Source: Bidens hawaiensis
Lineage: Eukaryota > Streptophyta > Magnoliopsida > Asterales > Asteraceae
Direction of reading: 5' to 3'
Length of the DNA stretch: 64,000 nt
Assembly (NCBI GenBank): GCA_021521415.1
Contig: JAIQDT010001124.1
Location: 682,001-746,000 of the forward strand
Positions 9,668 to 22,635 of this stretch are shown piece after piece. The notes below the pieces were generated by a model that was not told the DNA's origin, searched no databases, and saw only the letters and a list, made by a program, of their open reading frames with translations. Both the position numbers and the translations under genes were made by a program. Position 1 is the first letter of the stretch, and the number at the start of each line of letters is the position of its first letter.

Positions 9668-12600
9668 TTACATAAACAAACTAGGGTAAAACTTGCGCAT
9701 CTCATCCTCGGCTTCCCAAGTAGCATCTGATCCCTTGCGGTGTTTCCATATTACTTTTACCAAAGGTATAATCTTGTGACGAAGCTGCTTCTCCTTGCGA
9801 TCAACGATCTCTATCGGTTGCTCGATGTAGTTCAATTGTTCATCAACCTCAATGTCCATTAATGGCACGTGAGACGTGTCATCAGCTAGACACTTCCTCA
9901 GATGAGAAACATGGAAGGTTGAATGAATTCCTTCTAACTCATCGGGTAAATCCAGTTTATAAGCTACTTCACCCACACGACCTACAATCTTGAACGGTCC
10001 AATGTACCTCGGACTCAACTTTCCTCTTTTCCTAAAACGGATAATTCCTTTCCAAGGCGAGACCTTGAGCATCACATAGTCACCCAAGTTAAACTCAATT
10101 GGTCGTCGCCGCTTATCTGCATAAGACTTTTGTCTGTCTTGCGCGGCTTTCAATCTTGCTTTGATCTGATCGAGCTTTGAAGACGTTTCTTGAACCACTT
10201 CTAGGCTTCCCATTTCTTTCTGACCAATCTCACCCCAACACACCGGGGTTCTACATCGTCTACCGTAAAGCATCTCAAACGGTGGCATACCAATACTCGA
10301 ATGGTAACTGTTGTTATAGGAGAACTCTGCCAGGTGCAGATGATCATCCCAACTTCCACCAAAATCTAAAACACAAGCACGTAGCATATCCTCAAGGGTT
10401 TGGATCGTCCTTTCAGACTGTCCATCGGTCTGAGGATGATACGCCGTACCGATGTTCAACCTCGTCCCCATAGCTTCATGGAATTTCTTCCAGAACCTCG
10501 AAGTAAACCGTGTATCTCTATCAGACACGATCGACAACGGTATTCCATGCTTGGTTACAACTTCTTTGATGAACAAGCTTGCTAACGTTTCTGACGAGAT
10601 GGCCTCTCGTATGGGCAGAAAGTGAGCACTCTTGGTCAAACGATCCACAATCACCCAGATGGTATCATGTTGCTTAGCTGTACGAGGTAGCTTAGTTATG
10701 AAATCCATGGTGATGTGTTCCCATTTCCACTCAGGTATCTCTAGCGGTTGCATCTTCCCATAAGGCTTTTGGTGCTCGGCTTTGACTTGTAAGCAAGTTA
10801 AGCACTTGCTAACATAATCCACTACATCATTCTTCATTCCTGGCCACCAGTAATCTCTCTTCAAGTCTTGGTACATCTTTGTAGCTCCAGGATGGATTGA
10901 GTACCTTGACTTATGAGCTTCATCTAAGATTCGACTTCTAAGATCACCATGGCGTGGGATCCACATACGGTCGAACCTAGTTTTAACTCCATGAGTGTTT
11001 TCCATCAACTCGTCCTGCTGGCCATAAATCCTTTCTTTCTTTACTAACCCTTCGTCTACTAACACTTCTGACTGCACTTTGATGATTTCTTTAAAAAGAC
11101 TTGAGTTCATTATCAACTTGTATGACTTCACTGTTGCAAGGACTTCCTCATTCTTACGACTTAGCGCATCAGCGACCACGTTAGCTTTACCGGGGTAATA
11201 CTTAATCTCACAGTCGTAATCCTTTATCAATTCTAACCATCTTCTCTGCCTCATGTTCAATTCCTTCTGCTCGAAGAAGTACTTTAAACTCTTATGATCT
11301 GTATAGATAGTGCACTTAGTACCGTACAGATAATGCCTCCATATCTTAAGAGCATGCACTACAGCTGCTAACTCCAAATCGTGCGTCGGATAAGTACTTT
11401 CATGGACCTTCAACTGTCTAGACGCGTAAGCTATCACCTTCCCTCGTTGCATCAACACGCAACCTAATCCTTGATGCGAAGCATCAGCACAAACAACGAA
11501 ATCCTCGTCACCATCGGGTAGAGTAAGGATTGGAGCTTGCGTGAGTCTCTTCTTCAATTCTTCAAAGGCTTCTTCCTGAAACTTTCCCCAACTGAATACT
11601 ATCGACTTTCGGGTCATATCGGTCAGCGGTGCGGCTATCTTGGAGAAACCTTCGATGAATCTTCTATAGTAGCCAGCTAACCCTAGGAAGCTTCGTATAT
11701 CAGTCGGATTCTGCGGAGTCTTCCAATTCGTTATCGCTTCAATCTTAGCTGGGTCCACGGTAATCCCCTCCGGATTAACCACATGACCTAAAAATTGCAC
11801 TTCTCTTAACCAGAACGCGCACTTCGAAAACTTGGCGTACAACCTTTCTTTCTTCAGAACTTCCAATACCTCTCTCAGATGCTCGGCATGGTCAGACTCA
11901 CTCTTTGAATAAATCAATATATCGTCAATGAAGACGATAACCGACTTATCCAACATCGGCCGACACACCCTATTCATCATGTCCATAAATGCTGCAGGAG
12001 CATTTGTTAGACCGAATGACATTACGAGGAACTCGTAGTGTCCATACCGCGTTCGGAACGCTGTTTTAGGGATGTCTACCTCTTTCACCTTCAGCTGATG
12101 GTAGCCTGATCTGAGATCTATTCGTGAGAACCAACTTGAACCTTGCAGTTGGTCAAACAGATCATCAATCCGTGGCAAAGGATATCTATTCTTTACCGTA
12201 AGCTTATTCAATTCACGATAATCTATGCACATTCTCATACTTCCATCCTTCTTTTTCACGAACAAAACTGGTGCGCCCCACGGGGAAACACTCGGTCTTA
12301 TGAAACCCTTTTCGAGGAGTTCTTGCAGTTGTGACATCAATTCTTTCATCTCGGACGGTGCTAGACGGTAAGGCGCTTTCGCGACAGGTTGGGCTCCTGG
12401 TATTAAATCTATCTGAAATTCTATCTCTCGCTCTGGTGGCAACTCCGGAAGATCCTCAGGGAATACTTCTGGGTAGTCGCGCACAATAGGAACATCTTTC
12501 ATTTCTTTCGTCTCGGCCGTAGCGTTGACGACATACGCCAGGTAGGCACAACACCCTCGCCTTAGCAAACCCTCGGCTTTCATCATCGAAATGACATTAA

Positions 12601-14347
12601 GCCCAGAACTTTCCTTATCACCATAGACCGTTACCGCGCTACCATCCAATGACTTTAACTTTATAATCCTACTCTTACATACTATCTGAGCCTCAAACTC
12701 AGACAACCAATCCATTCCCAAAACCACATCGAACCCTCCCAAGGTCATAACGTACAATGTAACAGGGAACTCATGTCCCTCCAATTCTATCCTACAGTCC
12801 TTAACCATTTTCATTATTTTAACCGAAGTGTCACTAGCGGTTTCTACTATAAGGGTCTCAGACACTCGGCGACATTTCATTTTAGCTAGTTTACTAAATG
12901 GTGTGGCTACGAAACTTTTGTTTGCGCCCGAATCAAATAATACAGTAGCGGAAACACCGTTCACTAGAAACGTACCTGTGACAACATCCGGAATCTGCTT
13001 GGCTTGTTCTTGGGTCAGCATGTAGGCTCTAGTTCTTGGCCCAGCTTGATCGGCATCCTTCCTTCTACTACCTCCAGCTTCACTCTCGGTACACTCCCTA
13101 GCAAAATGACCCATCTTACCACACTTGTAGCATGCAGGCTTAGAACTGCACTCATGAGCATAATGACCTGCCTTCCCACACTTGTAGCAAACATTCGACC
13201 CAAGTCTACATCCTCCGGCATGTATCTTTCCACACTTATGACATGTATCCGAACCCTTTCCCCACCTACACTCACCACTGTGCGCCTTGCCACAAGTCTT
13301 GCACGACCTGTTCTCCCAAACTCTCGGCTGTTTGTTCTTAGGGTTCCACATCTGGGTACCGGGTCTTTTAGCAGGAGCGACCCATTTCTTCTCTTTCTTC
13401 TCATCTCCCACCACCACATCATCCGCAACCAAGTCTGCATAAACCATTTCTGCGAGTTCGACAGCAGAATCGAAAGTAGTAGGTTTACTTGTTCTGACTA
13501 ACATGCGAACTCTCTGTGGTAATCCCCTCACATAACACTTGATCCTTTTAGCCTCAGTGTCGACCATATCGGGCACCAACCTAGACATTCGATTGAACTC
13601 GGTGGTGTACTCACGATGTGTCATTGTCCCAGCTTTCAAGTTTAAGAATTTCATCTCCGCCCTTTCAACCTCGGCGTCAGCACAGAACTTTATCATCACT
13701 AACTCCTTCAGATCATCCCACTTCATCTCTTTGATCTCTTCACTGGTCTTCCTCTGCTCCACACTCTCCCACCAATACATAGCCTCATCTACAAAAGACT
13801 GAGTAGCATAACCCACAGCTTGGTCGGGACGGCATTCGCTAATGCGGATAACCTTGTCCATAGCGGTTATCCATTGGAGAGTAGCGATTGCGTCTCCCAA
13901 CCCGGTCAGCTTTGGCGGGTCACAACCTTTGAAGGACTTATAGTTGCAACCGCCTCGGCCCCTCTTCCTATCATCATCTTTCACAGACCTATCCCCACTC
14001 GAGGCCTCTCTTTCACCTTCCCCATTCTTTCTACCATCACCACCCGCCCCTTCAGCAGTTCGCTCACGGCTTCCAGCAGATCCTTCGGGATTCAGGTTCT
14101 TCACAGCAGCAACTACAGCCTGAACGATGGCTGCTTGAACTGCGGGGCTAAGTTGAACTTCTTCGTTGTTGTTCTGGTCTCCTCCAGCTGCGCTTCCTTC
14201 AACTTCGGTGTGGGAAGCTTCTTCTACCGAAGGTTGCCAGACAAGACGAGGCCTGCCACGACGTCCAGTGCGACCCCCAGTTTCAACAAATTCTCCAGCT
14301 CCAGCCATCAGTATTCTAAAGGGGAAAACACAAACATCATCACGCAA
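9668..14347 (-). CDS. gag-pol polyprotein of the Tekay-like Ty3 element
   Basis: Single open frame of 1559 codons. The likely start is the second Met (residue 14, MAGAGEFVE). Gag occupies roughly residues 14-340. Four zinc knuckles follow at about 350-425: two of unusual [12 protein letters not shown] type and two classical ([28 protein letters not shown]). Protease has [10 protein letters not shown] near 474. Reverse transcriptase has FIDDILIYS near 806. RNase H has DASHQGLGC near 955. Integrase has an HHCC finger near 1140-1180 and catalytic-core motifs DRLTKSAHF and SDRDTRF at about 1235-1280. A chromodomain-like tail occupies about 1510-1559. The protein would copy the element RNA into DNA and integrate it. 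No frameshift separates gag and pol. ORFs on the plus strand within this span are antisense shadows. Confidence 0.95.
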   Translation of the reverse strand: MRDDVCVFPFRILMAGAGEFVETGGRTGRRGRPRLVWQPSVEEASHTEVEGSAAGGDQNNNEEVQLSPAVQAAIVQAVVAAVKNLNPEGSAGSRERTAEGAGGDGRKNGEGEREASSGDRSVKDDDRKRGRGGCNYKSFKGCDPPKLTGLGDAIATLQWITAMDKVIRISECRPDQAVGYATQSFVDEAMYWWESVEQRKTSEEIKEMKWDDLKELVMIKFCADAEVERAEMKFLNLKAGTMTHREYTTEFNRMSRLVPDMVDTEAKRIKCYVRGLPQRVRMLVRTSKPTTFDSAVELAEMVYADLVADDVVVGDEKKEKKWVAPAKRPGTQMWNPKNKQPRVWENRSCKTCGKAHSGECRWGKGSDTCHKCGKIHAGGCRLGSNVCYKCGKAGHYAHECSSKPACYKCGKMGHFARECTESEAGGSRRKDADQAGPRTRAYMLTQEQAKQIPDVVTGTFLVNGVSATVLFDSGANKSFVATPFSKLAKMKCRRVSETLIVETASDTSVKIMKMVKDCRIELEGHEFPVTLYVMTLGGFDVVLGMDWLSEFEAQIVCKSRIIKLKSLDGSAVTVYGDKESSGLNVISMMKAEGLLRRGCCAYLAYVVNATAETKEMKDVPIVRDYPEVFPEDLPELPPEREIEFQIDLIPGAQPVAKAPYRLAPSEMKELMSQLQELLEKGFIRPSVSPWGAPVLFVKKKDGSMRMCIDYRELNKLTVKNRYPLPRIDDLFDQLQGSSWFSRIDLRSGYHQLKVKEVDIPKTAFRTRYGHYEFLVMSFGLTNAPAAFMDMMNRVCRPMLDKSVIVFIDDILIYSKSESDHAEHLREVLEVLKKERLYAKFSKCAFWLREVQFLGHVVNPEGITVDPAKIEAITNWKTPQNPTDIRSFLGLAGYYRRFIEGFSKIAAPLTDMTRKSIVFSWGKFQEEAFEELKKRLTQAPILTLPDGDEDFVVCADASHQGLGCVLMQRGKVIAYASRQLKVHESTYPTHDLELAAVVHALKIWRHYLYGTKCTIYTDHKSLKYFFEQKELNMRQRRWLELIKDYDCEIKYYPGKANVVADALSRKNEEVLATVKSYKLIMNSSLFKEIIKVQSEVLVDEGLVKKERIYGQQDELMENTHGVKTRFDRMWIPRHGDLRSRILDEAHKSRYSIHPGATKMYQDLKRDYWWPGMKNDVVDYVSKCLTCLQVKAEHQKPYGKMQPLEIPEWKWEHITMDFITKLPRTAKQHDTIWVIVDRLTKSAHFLPIREAISSETLASLFIKEVVTKHGIPLSIVSDRDTRFTSRFWKKFHEAMGTRLNIGTAYHPQTDGQSERTIQTLEDMLRACVLDFGGSWDDHLHLAEFSYNNSYHSSIGMPPFEMLYGRRCRTPVCWGEIGQKEMGSLEVVQETSSKLDQIKARLKAAQDRQKSYADKRRRPIEFNLGDYVMLKVSPWKGIIRFRKRGKLSPRYIGPFKIVGRVGEVAYKLDLPDELEGIHSTFHVSHLRKCLADDTSHVPLMDIEVDEQLNYIEQPIEIVDRKEKQLRHKIIPLVKVIWKHRKGSDATWEAEDEMRKFYPSLFM

Positions 14348-14696
14348 GGAACTATTTAGTACAAGGATAGTAAGGCTAACAGGTAATAACAGTGGCCAGT
14401 TGTGATTAGCTGATCACGTTACTTTCCGTGTCCTATACACTTCCCTTTATGAGTCTATTTGTGCGGGTTATACTTAAGCAGTTTGTCAAATTAAACAATC
14501 AATTATTCATATCCCTGCCGCTCACATATCTTTCCTTTCTCATTAACATATATCATTTAATCATACACCTTACCTTTACTGATCTTGCTTGAGCAACACA
14601 TGGCATTCTTGAACTGGCATCTTCTTTCATTTCTTACTTATATCCCATACTCTGTTCGAGTCTAAGCATGTAGGATGCTTAAATCTCTCGAACTTT

Positions 14697-14708
14697 GCTC
14701 TGATACCA
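14697..14708 (-). other. primer-binding site (initiator-Met tRNA)
   Basis: On the minus strand TGGTATCAGAGC, complementary to the 3' end of plant initiator-Met tRNA, lies 3 nt inside the 5' LTR. Confidence 0.9.
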
Positions 14709-14711
14709 ACT

Positions 14712-16799
14712 TGTAAGGCCCCGTTACCGGTAACCCTACTTTCGTGTTGGATTTACTCATAAACACAGTTCTAAATATCAGAGTTAATTAAAACATTTAC
14801 GCGGAATATAAAACTTTCATAAAACATTACAATATTTCATAACTTGTCTCGAAACATCCTTTGTCTTTCACATTAAAACATTAAAATTAAAACATCATAA
14901 GTCTTCAGATGCCAGACTCTTGTTCAGTGCCATGTGTCTCCTCAAGCGAGCTGCCTCATCCTACTCACCTGCGTGCATACTAAAAGTCAGCTACGCTGAG
15001 TGAGTTCTAGATAATCACATAATCATGCCATTCACATAACATTATATTCTTTCATTCATACTTTCTTACTTTCATACTTTCTTACTTTCATACTTTCTTA
15101 CTTTCTTTTGTGTTAACTTACTTTCATATCTTATGTTATAAAGAGCATTACGCCCTACATTCCTCGAGTATTATTAGGGCTCGGTACCCTCTTTCCTCGA
15201 GTATTATTAGGGCTCGGTACCCTCTTTCCTCGAGTATTATTAGGGCTCGGTACCCTCTTTCCTCGAGTATTATTAGGGCTCGGTACCCTCCTTCCTCGAG
15301 TATTATTAGGGCTCGGTACCCTCTTTCCTCGAATATTAGTAGGGTTCGGTTCCCTAGTTCTCGAATATTAGTAGGGTTCGATTCCCTCTTAGTTACCATA
15401 CAACCATACATCATACCTCGAGTATTATTAGGGCTCGGTACCCTTTCCGTAACCATACAACCATACATTATCATTTCTTTCTTTTATTATCTTTATCACG
15501 TTCATACACATAAACATACATATCATACTTACCTTACACATAGCGTTACAACCTGACAGTACGTGCAATATCCGAAGATCGTTCACGTACCATCAAGCAA
15601 TCATTCATACATATCATATCATTCACATAAGGCATACACTTATCTCTTAGGATAAGCGTATTAACAAACATATTGAGTATGCACACAGCCCCGAAAACAT
15701 AACACATAAATGGGGCTAGAACTCACCTGAACACGGTTACGTTCACCGTTAATCGTAATCCCTTTCTTCAGTTGTGCACGGCTGACTGTATAACAAGTAT
15801 ACGTATCAATTAACTATCACTTCTCATAATGTATCTCTATCTTTATGTGACCCACAACGAACGGGGGTCCGGGGGCAGCGCCCCTGGCAGCGGGGTCTAG
15901 GGGCGGCAGCCCCTAGCAGGGTCCAAGGGGCAGAGCCCCTGGCTGGGGTCGAGCTGCCAGGTCAGCTTGGAAAAATTTTATTTCCATTAACTGTCTTAAC
16001 ACATTTTTCATTAGATTTTAAATTTATTTTCAAAACGAACTTGGCTTTAGGCGAAGTTAAACCTCAGGCGAACTTAGCTTTAGGCGAAGTTAAACCTCAG
16101 GCGAACTTAGCTTTAGGCGAAGTTAAACCTCAGGCGAACTTATCATCAGGCGAACTTAAACCTCAGGCGAACCTGTCATCAGGCGAACTTAAACCTCAGG
16201 CGAACCTGTCATCAGGCGAACTTAGCTTGCAGGCGAAGTTCATCAGGCGAACTTAGCTTGCAGGCGAAGTTCATCGCTTGAAGGCGAAGTTGCCTAGATG
16301 AAGGCGAAGTTGCCCAGATGTCCGCTGTTTCGGTTTCTGATCAACATTTCGGGCGATTTTAACACCCTTGTTAAGGTTCAATACCACCCACTACACTTCC
16401 CGACCATTTTCGGTCGTTTATACACTAAAAGCTCGGATCTTTAAACTTCCAAGATCAAGAATCATACCTTTTGAGCTTGTTTGGATCTCGTTTATCTTGG
16501 TATCACCACTAATCTTTCTCTCTTACCCGGACCTCGCTCGATCCTTCCTTCTTTCTCGGCCCGGCCGGCGGCGGTTTTGGGTGTGCTTGGTGTGTGTGTA
16601 TGTGTGTGTTTAGGAGAGTGGGGGAAAATGAAGATATTTTGGGATTTTGGGGGTATTTATATCCCTGAAATCCCATTCTCATTTAACCCATCTCAACTAA
16701 TCCAAGTCCAAGACCCGCTCCTTCCCCGACATTAATCAATTACGCGAAATCACTAAACATAACTTCCTTTATTCATCATTAAAATTTTAGGATGTTACA
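14712..16799 (-). repeat. 5' LTR of the Tekay-like element (right on the plus strand)
   Basis: Nearly identical to the left LTR. The TATAAATA box on the minus strand is at 16654-16661 and would drive the gag-pol transcript. Minisatellite A is at about 15158-15453 and minisatellite B at about 16035-16310. It carries one extra 16-bp unit near 15065. Confidence 0.95.
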
Positions 16800-16804
16800 A
16801 AAAG
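16800..16804. repeat. target-site duplication of the Tekay-like element, right copy
   Basis: AAAAG, matching 7515-7519 exactly. Confidence 0.9.
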
Positions 16805-16932
16805 TAAGCATCCTTATCATCTTAGTCCAACAACAAAATTCATAATCCAAATCTAAACAAATCCATCATCTTCATAATAATATTTATATAAAAATATATA
16901 TATATATATATAGCATGTTCATCACTAAATCC

Positions 16933-17597
16933 TAGGGGTGTTCACGGTCCGGTTTTGATGGTTTTTGTGTCAAACCGTAAGCCAAACCGTTAGTACGGTT
17001 TTTGCTAATCAAAAACCGAAGCCAAACCGTTGAAAATAAAAACCGAACCGAACCGTTACTAACGGTTTGGCTCCGGCCGGTTTCACGGTTTAGGCTTTAA
17101 TATGAAATTGTCAAAAACTTAAACTCTAATTCACAAGTTCAAATTTCAAGCTGTCCAAAAATAGAATAACCAAAATGCAAGTTCCTCATACCTAATCATA
17201 TTGTCCAGAATTTAAGCCTAAAACATGTGGTCAAAATACACAAAATCTTAATAAAAGTTGACGGGATACGGGACTTTTAGTAAAGTTGGGCTAAATTACA
17301 CACTAGCATTTTATAGTGGGCTAAGACAAGAAGCCCGATTTTTAAAGCATATGATATATTATAAATAATTATATAAATCTAATATAAATTAATAAAATTT
17401 ATATATAAATAAATCCTACGGTCCGGTCCGGTTTTTTACGGCCGGTTTTCAATAAAAACCGCAAGCCAAACCGTTCATTACGGTTTAAAAATTTTGAAGC
17501 TGACCGACCGAATGTCAAAAAAAAAACCAACCGCAAAGCCAAACCGATGACCGGCTTGGGCGTTTCACGGTTTTAAACCGATCGCTGAACACCCCTA
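16933..17597. mobile_element. hAT-type non-autonomous element, 665 bp
   Basis: Starts TAGGGGTGTTCACGGTCCGG and ends with the inverted TGAACACCCCTA. A perfect 8-bp target duplication CTAAATCC lies at 16925-16932 and 17598-17605. The sub-terminal parts are packed with AAACCGT/ACGGTTT repeats. No coding capacity. It is the same family as 3633-4463. Confidence 0.9.
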
Positions 17598-17922
17598 CTA
17601 AATCCCACAATCAAACAAATTCATCAAATCCACAATGAGTGAAGAATGAGACGTCAAAGAAATTAATATGTCTAAAACAAAGATGTTATCCCACTAAGAG
17701 GAATGGAGCTATAGAAAATGTATATAAAAACACCGCTCAACTTAATTAATTTTAAAACAATAATATTATAATTATCATTTTTTTAACATTTTCAAATTAA
17801 ATTTGAACATCCAATATACATACATATAAATCTTAAAACACGCATACACATATTATTGTTATAAGATAGTCACAACATACAAATAAAACGCATATAAAAA
17901 ACGTAACATCGTTTATTATAAA

Positions 17923-18799
17923 CAATGGCGGATGAAAGTATTGGTGAGTGGGGGTTAGTCACCCACTCAATTTTTGTGTGGACCGTATATGTATTACAAA
18001 TTTTAGTGTTAATTTTGGTTAAAGAAATTTGAAGCACCCTTGAGTCTTTTTATTCGGCCCCTTACTCTTTCTCCGAAGTCTTAGCCCATCCCAATAAAAT
18101 GAGCAAGCCCACTCCTACATTTCATATTTGCTAATAGGTATTGATACAATTAAAAGAAACCCCTAAAATAATAAGATCCTAATTCTTAAACGAAGAACAC
18201 GGCATACGGTTCAAGCTTTTCAAGCGACCATCCAAGTTCCAATCAAATCAGGTTCATATATACATTTTTATAGAAACGAAAAAAAGGAAACCAGATCGTA
18301 TGTATTGTCTTAACTCGCAATCCTTCTTGATTTCTATATCTTATATATTAATATAATATACCATTGGCTTATTGATGCTTTATTTCTTTGTTTTTGGTAA
18401 TGTTTCATATGCAACCGTTAATTGTTAAAACTTAGAAGTTTTAATTCATATTGTTAATTTTAATTTTTTTTGTTGCTCATTTGCTTGAATATTATGAAAA
18501 TGAAGTTATTTTATAGTTTACACTGAATATTGTTTGGTTTTTGACCTTTTATTGCTTGATTTTTTTATGAGTGCTATGGAAATTTTTTTAAACCAATATC
18601 TGGACCTAGTTTAGTTTATCTAGATAATCTTACTTGGGATACCGATATGTAAAAAAAGAATTTTGGATTATTACACAGATCAAAGAGATGAGTTACGGAG
18701 AAAGTATCGTATTAATGAAATACTTAGAGGACAATTGCCATATATATTTTATTTTGTTATATTTTCCCCCACTGACTTAAATGTCCGGGTCCACCACTG
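17923..18799. mobile_element. hAT-type non-autonomous element, 877 bp, second family
   Basis: Starts CAATGGCGGATGAAAG and runs to GAGTGGGGG; the right end is CCCCCACTGAC to CCACCACTG, an imperfect inverted repeat. A perfect 8-bp target duplication ATTATAAA lies at 17915-17922 and 18800-18807. The CARTGGCGGA type of end is common in plant hAT derivatives. The interior has no usable ORF. Confidence 0.9.
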
Positions 18800-18807
18800 A
18801 TTATAAA

Positions 18808-19782
18808 TGTATTTTTTCTAGTTAAATTCAAAGCGTTGCATGGACAAACATAATGCACAAATAAAGTTGATGGCAATCTTATGCTCTTACTTAATCCAAC
18901 ACGGCGAAAGATTTTTACGGTATCAATATATCTTCGTCCTAATAATTAACGCCTTGAGTCTTCAAAAAAAATGTCCGGAGTTTTCCAAACTTTGACCTAT
19001 TAGCCGACACTAATTTCAACTTAAGAATTGCATGAGAACAGCCCCAACTTTCAACTTATTTTCTTTCACTAAGTTTTTTTTTTCCTAACGATGTCTAACT
19101 TAGTTCTGATAATGTTGATGATAGTGGGTCCCACCACGCCAAAATAATCTAACCAAAAATAGATGGTGGGGCCCACTATTATCCACCTCATCAAACCTAA
19201 TTAAGTTCGACTTCCTTAGAAAAAAAACTTGATAAAAGAAAATATATTGAAAGTTAGGACTATACATTTCTTTAATCAGGATTAACACCAGCCAATAGCT
19301 CGAAGTTTGAATGATTAAAATTCAGTTTTTCGATTTAAAAAACTAAAACATCTAACCACTAATTGAGAATTTGTTAGTGAATGGGGGTGTTAAAGAATTA
19401 TTCATGAATATAGGGGGGGTGCAAATGTAACTAGTCATTTCATAAATAAACACCCTTTTGGCAAATTTACCCTTTCTTGCTTATTACCACTTCAAGCAGT
19501 GGTTTCAAGGGTTTCCAAAATTGGGTGACATTTGACACCAACAAAACCATCACAGTCTTCTTCTAATTATAGTCATCGATTGCATTCGTACCCAATTGAA
19601 TCGATTCAAAATCAAGACTTTTTAATGGGTTTTCATGTAAATCAAGAAATGATCAGGGGTTTTGTGCAGATTACTGAACCTGCAATGAAATTAAAGAGAA
19701 AGATGAAGTTGTTTTGATTACTATTGGGCAGAATTTTGTGGGTTTTGTTTTATTTTAGTATATATTTATTTGGTGTTTAAGT
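18808..19782. other. intergenic DNA and probable 5' leader of the PP2C pseudogene
   Basis: AT-rich. A short GTGGGTCCCACCA / TGGTGGGGCCCAC inverted pair at about 19125-19178 could form a stem. The last ~280 bp is less AT-rich and probably held the promoter and 5' UTR of the following locus. A 61-codon ORF at 19532 has no domain. Confidence 0.4.
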
Positions 19783-21775
19783 ATGGCTGCTGACAATGGT
19801 TTTTCACCATCTTGTGTGATTGTAGAAGACGATTTTTATAATAATATTTCTTCTGGAGAAGAAGAAAGATCAAAGAATTCAGACCCGGAGGTTGAGAAAC
19901 CGCCAAGACATTTGTCGGTTGTTCGCCGTAGCATGTGCGCGCTGCCTCCTGCAAATCTGGTATATAAATGATTTCAGTAGGCGTGTAAACGAACCAAAAC
20001 TGTCAATTTAATAAATTGAACGAACATGATCACATGTCTTGTTCATTCATTTTGTGAACGTTTGTTTATGTTTGTTCGTTTAAATTCATTTATGTTCTTT
20101 CATTTACTTTCCTTAGTTTACATTTGTTCAAGTTTGCTCATTTACGTTCGTTAGCTTACGTTTGATTTGATTACGGTCTGTGATATATTCATTTAAATTT
20201 TGTAAGCCCATTACTATTTAGTCTAGTTTTAATAACTTTTTAGGCCCAACACATGATTGTTGTTCACATTTACTTTTAATTGGTTTTAGCTTAGTTATGT
20301 TGTTCGCTTACATTCATGAACAGTATGTTTATATTGTTAACGAACGAACATAAATAAACACAGTTGTACAGTTTAATGTAAGCCAACGTATAGTGCATAC
20401 TCCGTTCGTGTTTGTTTGCTTCTTATAAAGTTGCAGGCCTAGATTTTAGTTTTGAAACTTGATTGAAACATGTAATTATGCTTGTTTGCTATCATTTATT
20501 GACTTTTCGTAAGTAAATGTTAGGACTTTGACCTTGGGATTATTGAGGAATCTGAATATATTCCGTTGATGATTCGATCAGGAAGTTGTGCCGAAAAAGG
20601 GCCAAAGTAATGCATGGAAGATGAACATTTATGTGTAGACAACCTTCTAGAACATTTAGACACGGTAGAAGGTTTACCTCCACTCGGAGCATTCTATGGA
20701 GTATGTATATAAAAATAAATCTAATGGTTCTGATTTTTAATTATTTTGGTATATATATATATATCTTAAAAAATTAACGGCTGTGATATGACGTGAACAG
20801 GTTTTTGATGGGCATGGCGGAACGGATGCTGCAATGTATGTTAGAAAGAACATATTGAAGTTCATAACCGAGGAACCGCAGTTCCCGGGGTGCTTGAAGA
20901 AGGCGATAAGAAATGCATACGTAAAAGCCGATCAAGCGTTCGCAGAAAATAGTAATGTTGATATATCTTCAGGGACCACTGCATTGACCAGTCTTGTATT
21001 TGGAAGGTAGGTGAGCCTCTTCTTGTTTTCATACATGCCCGGTCAAGGATTTAGTTACAATCTAGTTTTTCTTTGAATATAACAGAAACTTTATGCATTG
21101 AGAATTCATTTTGGGTGACTTTCCACTCGTTCATATTAGGGGTTGGTTTTATGCTCAAACCGAACCAAAAACCAAAATTTCGGATTTTTGAGTTTTTGAA
21201 CACCCTTCGTTTCGATTTTCCCGATTTGGGTTTCGTTCGGTTTTGCCATTTGGGCTTGAAAAAAAATTGGCAAAGCAATAGAATTATCAAACGACCACAA
21301 ACCGAACAGTATATCAGAAAAGCATAGAATCGAACAGCTCGGCGGTGTAATTTATGATGGTTACTTAAACGGTCAATTATCAGTGTCCTGAACTCTCGGT
21401 GATTGGCACATGAAAGGCCCAAAAGGGTCTGCTTGCCCGTTAAGTGCGGACCCAGAGTTGCAAGAAATATTATTGATGGAAGATGATGAGTTTCTAATAA
21501 TGGGATGTGATGGGTTGTGGGATGTTATGAGCAGTCAGTGTGCCGTGACGATAGCCCGAAAAGAGTTGATGATTCATAATGACCCAGAAAGATGCTCGAG
21601 AGAGCTCGTTCGTGAAGCACTTAAACGGAATACGTGTGACAATTTTACGGTGATTGTGGTATGTTTTTCACCAGATCCACCACCTTGGATTGAGATTCAA
21701 TCTCATATGGGACATAGGAGTGTTTGTTTAGAAGGGTTAAACTTTGTTAAGGGTGCTTTAGATGGTAATTTGTGA
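19783..21775 (+). pseudogene. protein phosphatase 2C, broken
   Basis: Former PP2C (metal-dependent Ser/Thr phosphatase) with its exon-intron structure still visible. Exon 1 is 19783-19959 (from MAADNG), exon 2 20524-20700, exon 3 20801-21006 (VFDGHGGTDAA metal-binding motif, then DISSGTTALTSLVFG). The last exon restarts around 21268 with [13 protein letters not shown] and carries [15 protein letters not shown] and the C-terminus to 21775. Three defects are seen. Exon 2 has an in-frame TAA at 20608-20610, just before the MEDEH metal-site motif. The last exon has a TGA at 21389-21391, just before LGDWHMKG. The segment that should hold the GDCRAV motif is missing and replaced by non-coding sequence with a TAGGGGTTGGTTTT start, like a hAT end. 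Introns keep GT-AG ends, so this is a decayed genomic copy, not a retrocopy. Confidence 0.88.
19971..20445. repeat. repeat-derived sequence in intron 1 of the PP2C pseudogene
   Basis: Dense TGTTCGTTTATGTT/AACGAACATAAA type repeats in both orientations between about 19980 and 20420 suggest an old MITE-like insertion. Ends are not clear. Confidence 0.4.
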
Positions 21776-22635
21776 AACTTTGTGTTTATAATGTGTGTAG
21801 TTGTTTTGGGGAAATATGATGGAAATTATTGCATTTTTTTGTACTCGTTTTGGGAAAATATGCGGTATCAAATAGAGGAATCAATCGTGTCTGGTTGACG
21901 GATTGAAATGTTTAACTTGAACACAACTCCTTAACTTGTTTGTGTTAAAAAATCTACCATAACCCAAATATACCTAAAATAGAGTAACTTTAACGTAAAG
22001 TATTTACATTTTATCTAAACGTTTCAACTTTTAAACGGCTGCCATTAACAAAACATGCATGGGTTGTTTCACTATTTGGAAAAGTAAAAATTAAAAGATC
22101 AAAAATATTGAGCAAACTTTTCGAATCACCAAACTAGTTTGCAAACCTCTTTCATGCCAACATTTCTATGGACTTTTTTTTCCTTTTTCTTTCACACCAG
22201 TTAGTTTTAATTATAATATAGATTTTTTTAATAATTTTTAATAACTAAGTTAAAAAAAAATCTAAAATGACAGTCATGTCCAAGTTTTTTTTTCAAACAC
22301 ACCGGTATAAACTTTATTAAAACAGAGTTTGTACAAAAAATATATTTTTAATATAAAATAAATATTAATCATTACCGATTTATATTATCCGACACTAATC
22401 AACTTTCTATTGTTTCATAAGATTTTTTTTTGGATAAAACTTATTGTCTAAAAAATCTGACATTAACCGATTTAATATATATTTTATAAAAAATAGTAAA
22501 GATTGGGTCTCTAATGAGTGAAAAGTTTGGGTTTGATTAGGGTGGGTAGGTGAAAGAGATAGATATTAGTTTTACAATAAAGAAATGTGAGGTTTGCTTG
22601 TGAATGGGGATAGTCAAGCTGTAATAAATGAGCCA
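21776..22635. other. intergenic, no feature recognised
   Basis: Former 3' flank of the PP2C locus, then very AT-rich DNA with homopolymer runs. Nothing supported. Confidence 0.4.

Larger units (their letters stand above)
7520..16799 (-). mobile_element. complete Ty3-type LTR retrotransposon (chromovirus, Tekay/Del-like)
   Basis: A 9280-bp element with 2105-bp and 2088-bp LTRs, both TG...CA, a 5-bp target duplication AAAAG, an initiator-Met tRNA primer-binding site, a polypurine tract and one uninterrupted gag-pol frame read on the minus strand. Domain order protease, reverse transcriptase, RNase H, integrase makes it Ty3. A C-terminal chromodomain-like end ([15 protein letters not shown]) points to the Tekay/Del chromovirus lineage. 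The LTRs differ by about seven substitutions that I could spot plus two whole-repeat-unit indels, so insertion was very recent. It appears structurally autonomous. Confidence 0.95.

Noticed and set aside
9668..14347. Plus-strand ORFs of 60-179 codons under gag-pol (for example 13004-13501 and 13820-14359)
   Set aside because: Antisense shadows of a long conserved coding frame, without domains.
7520..16799. Endogenous pararetrovirus (caulimovirus) origin for the pol sequences
   Set aside because: Flanking LTRs with 5-bp target duplications, an integrase and a chromodomain-like end identify a Ty3 retrotransposon. No movement-protein-like frame is present.
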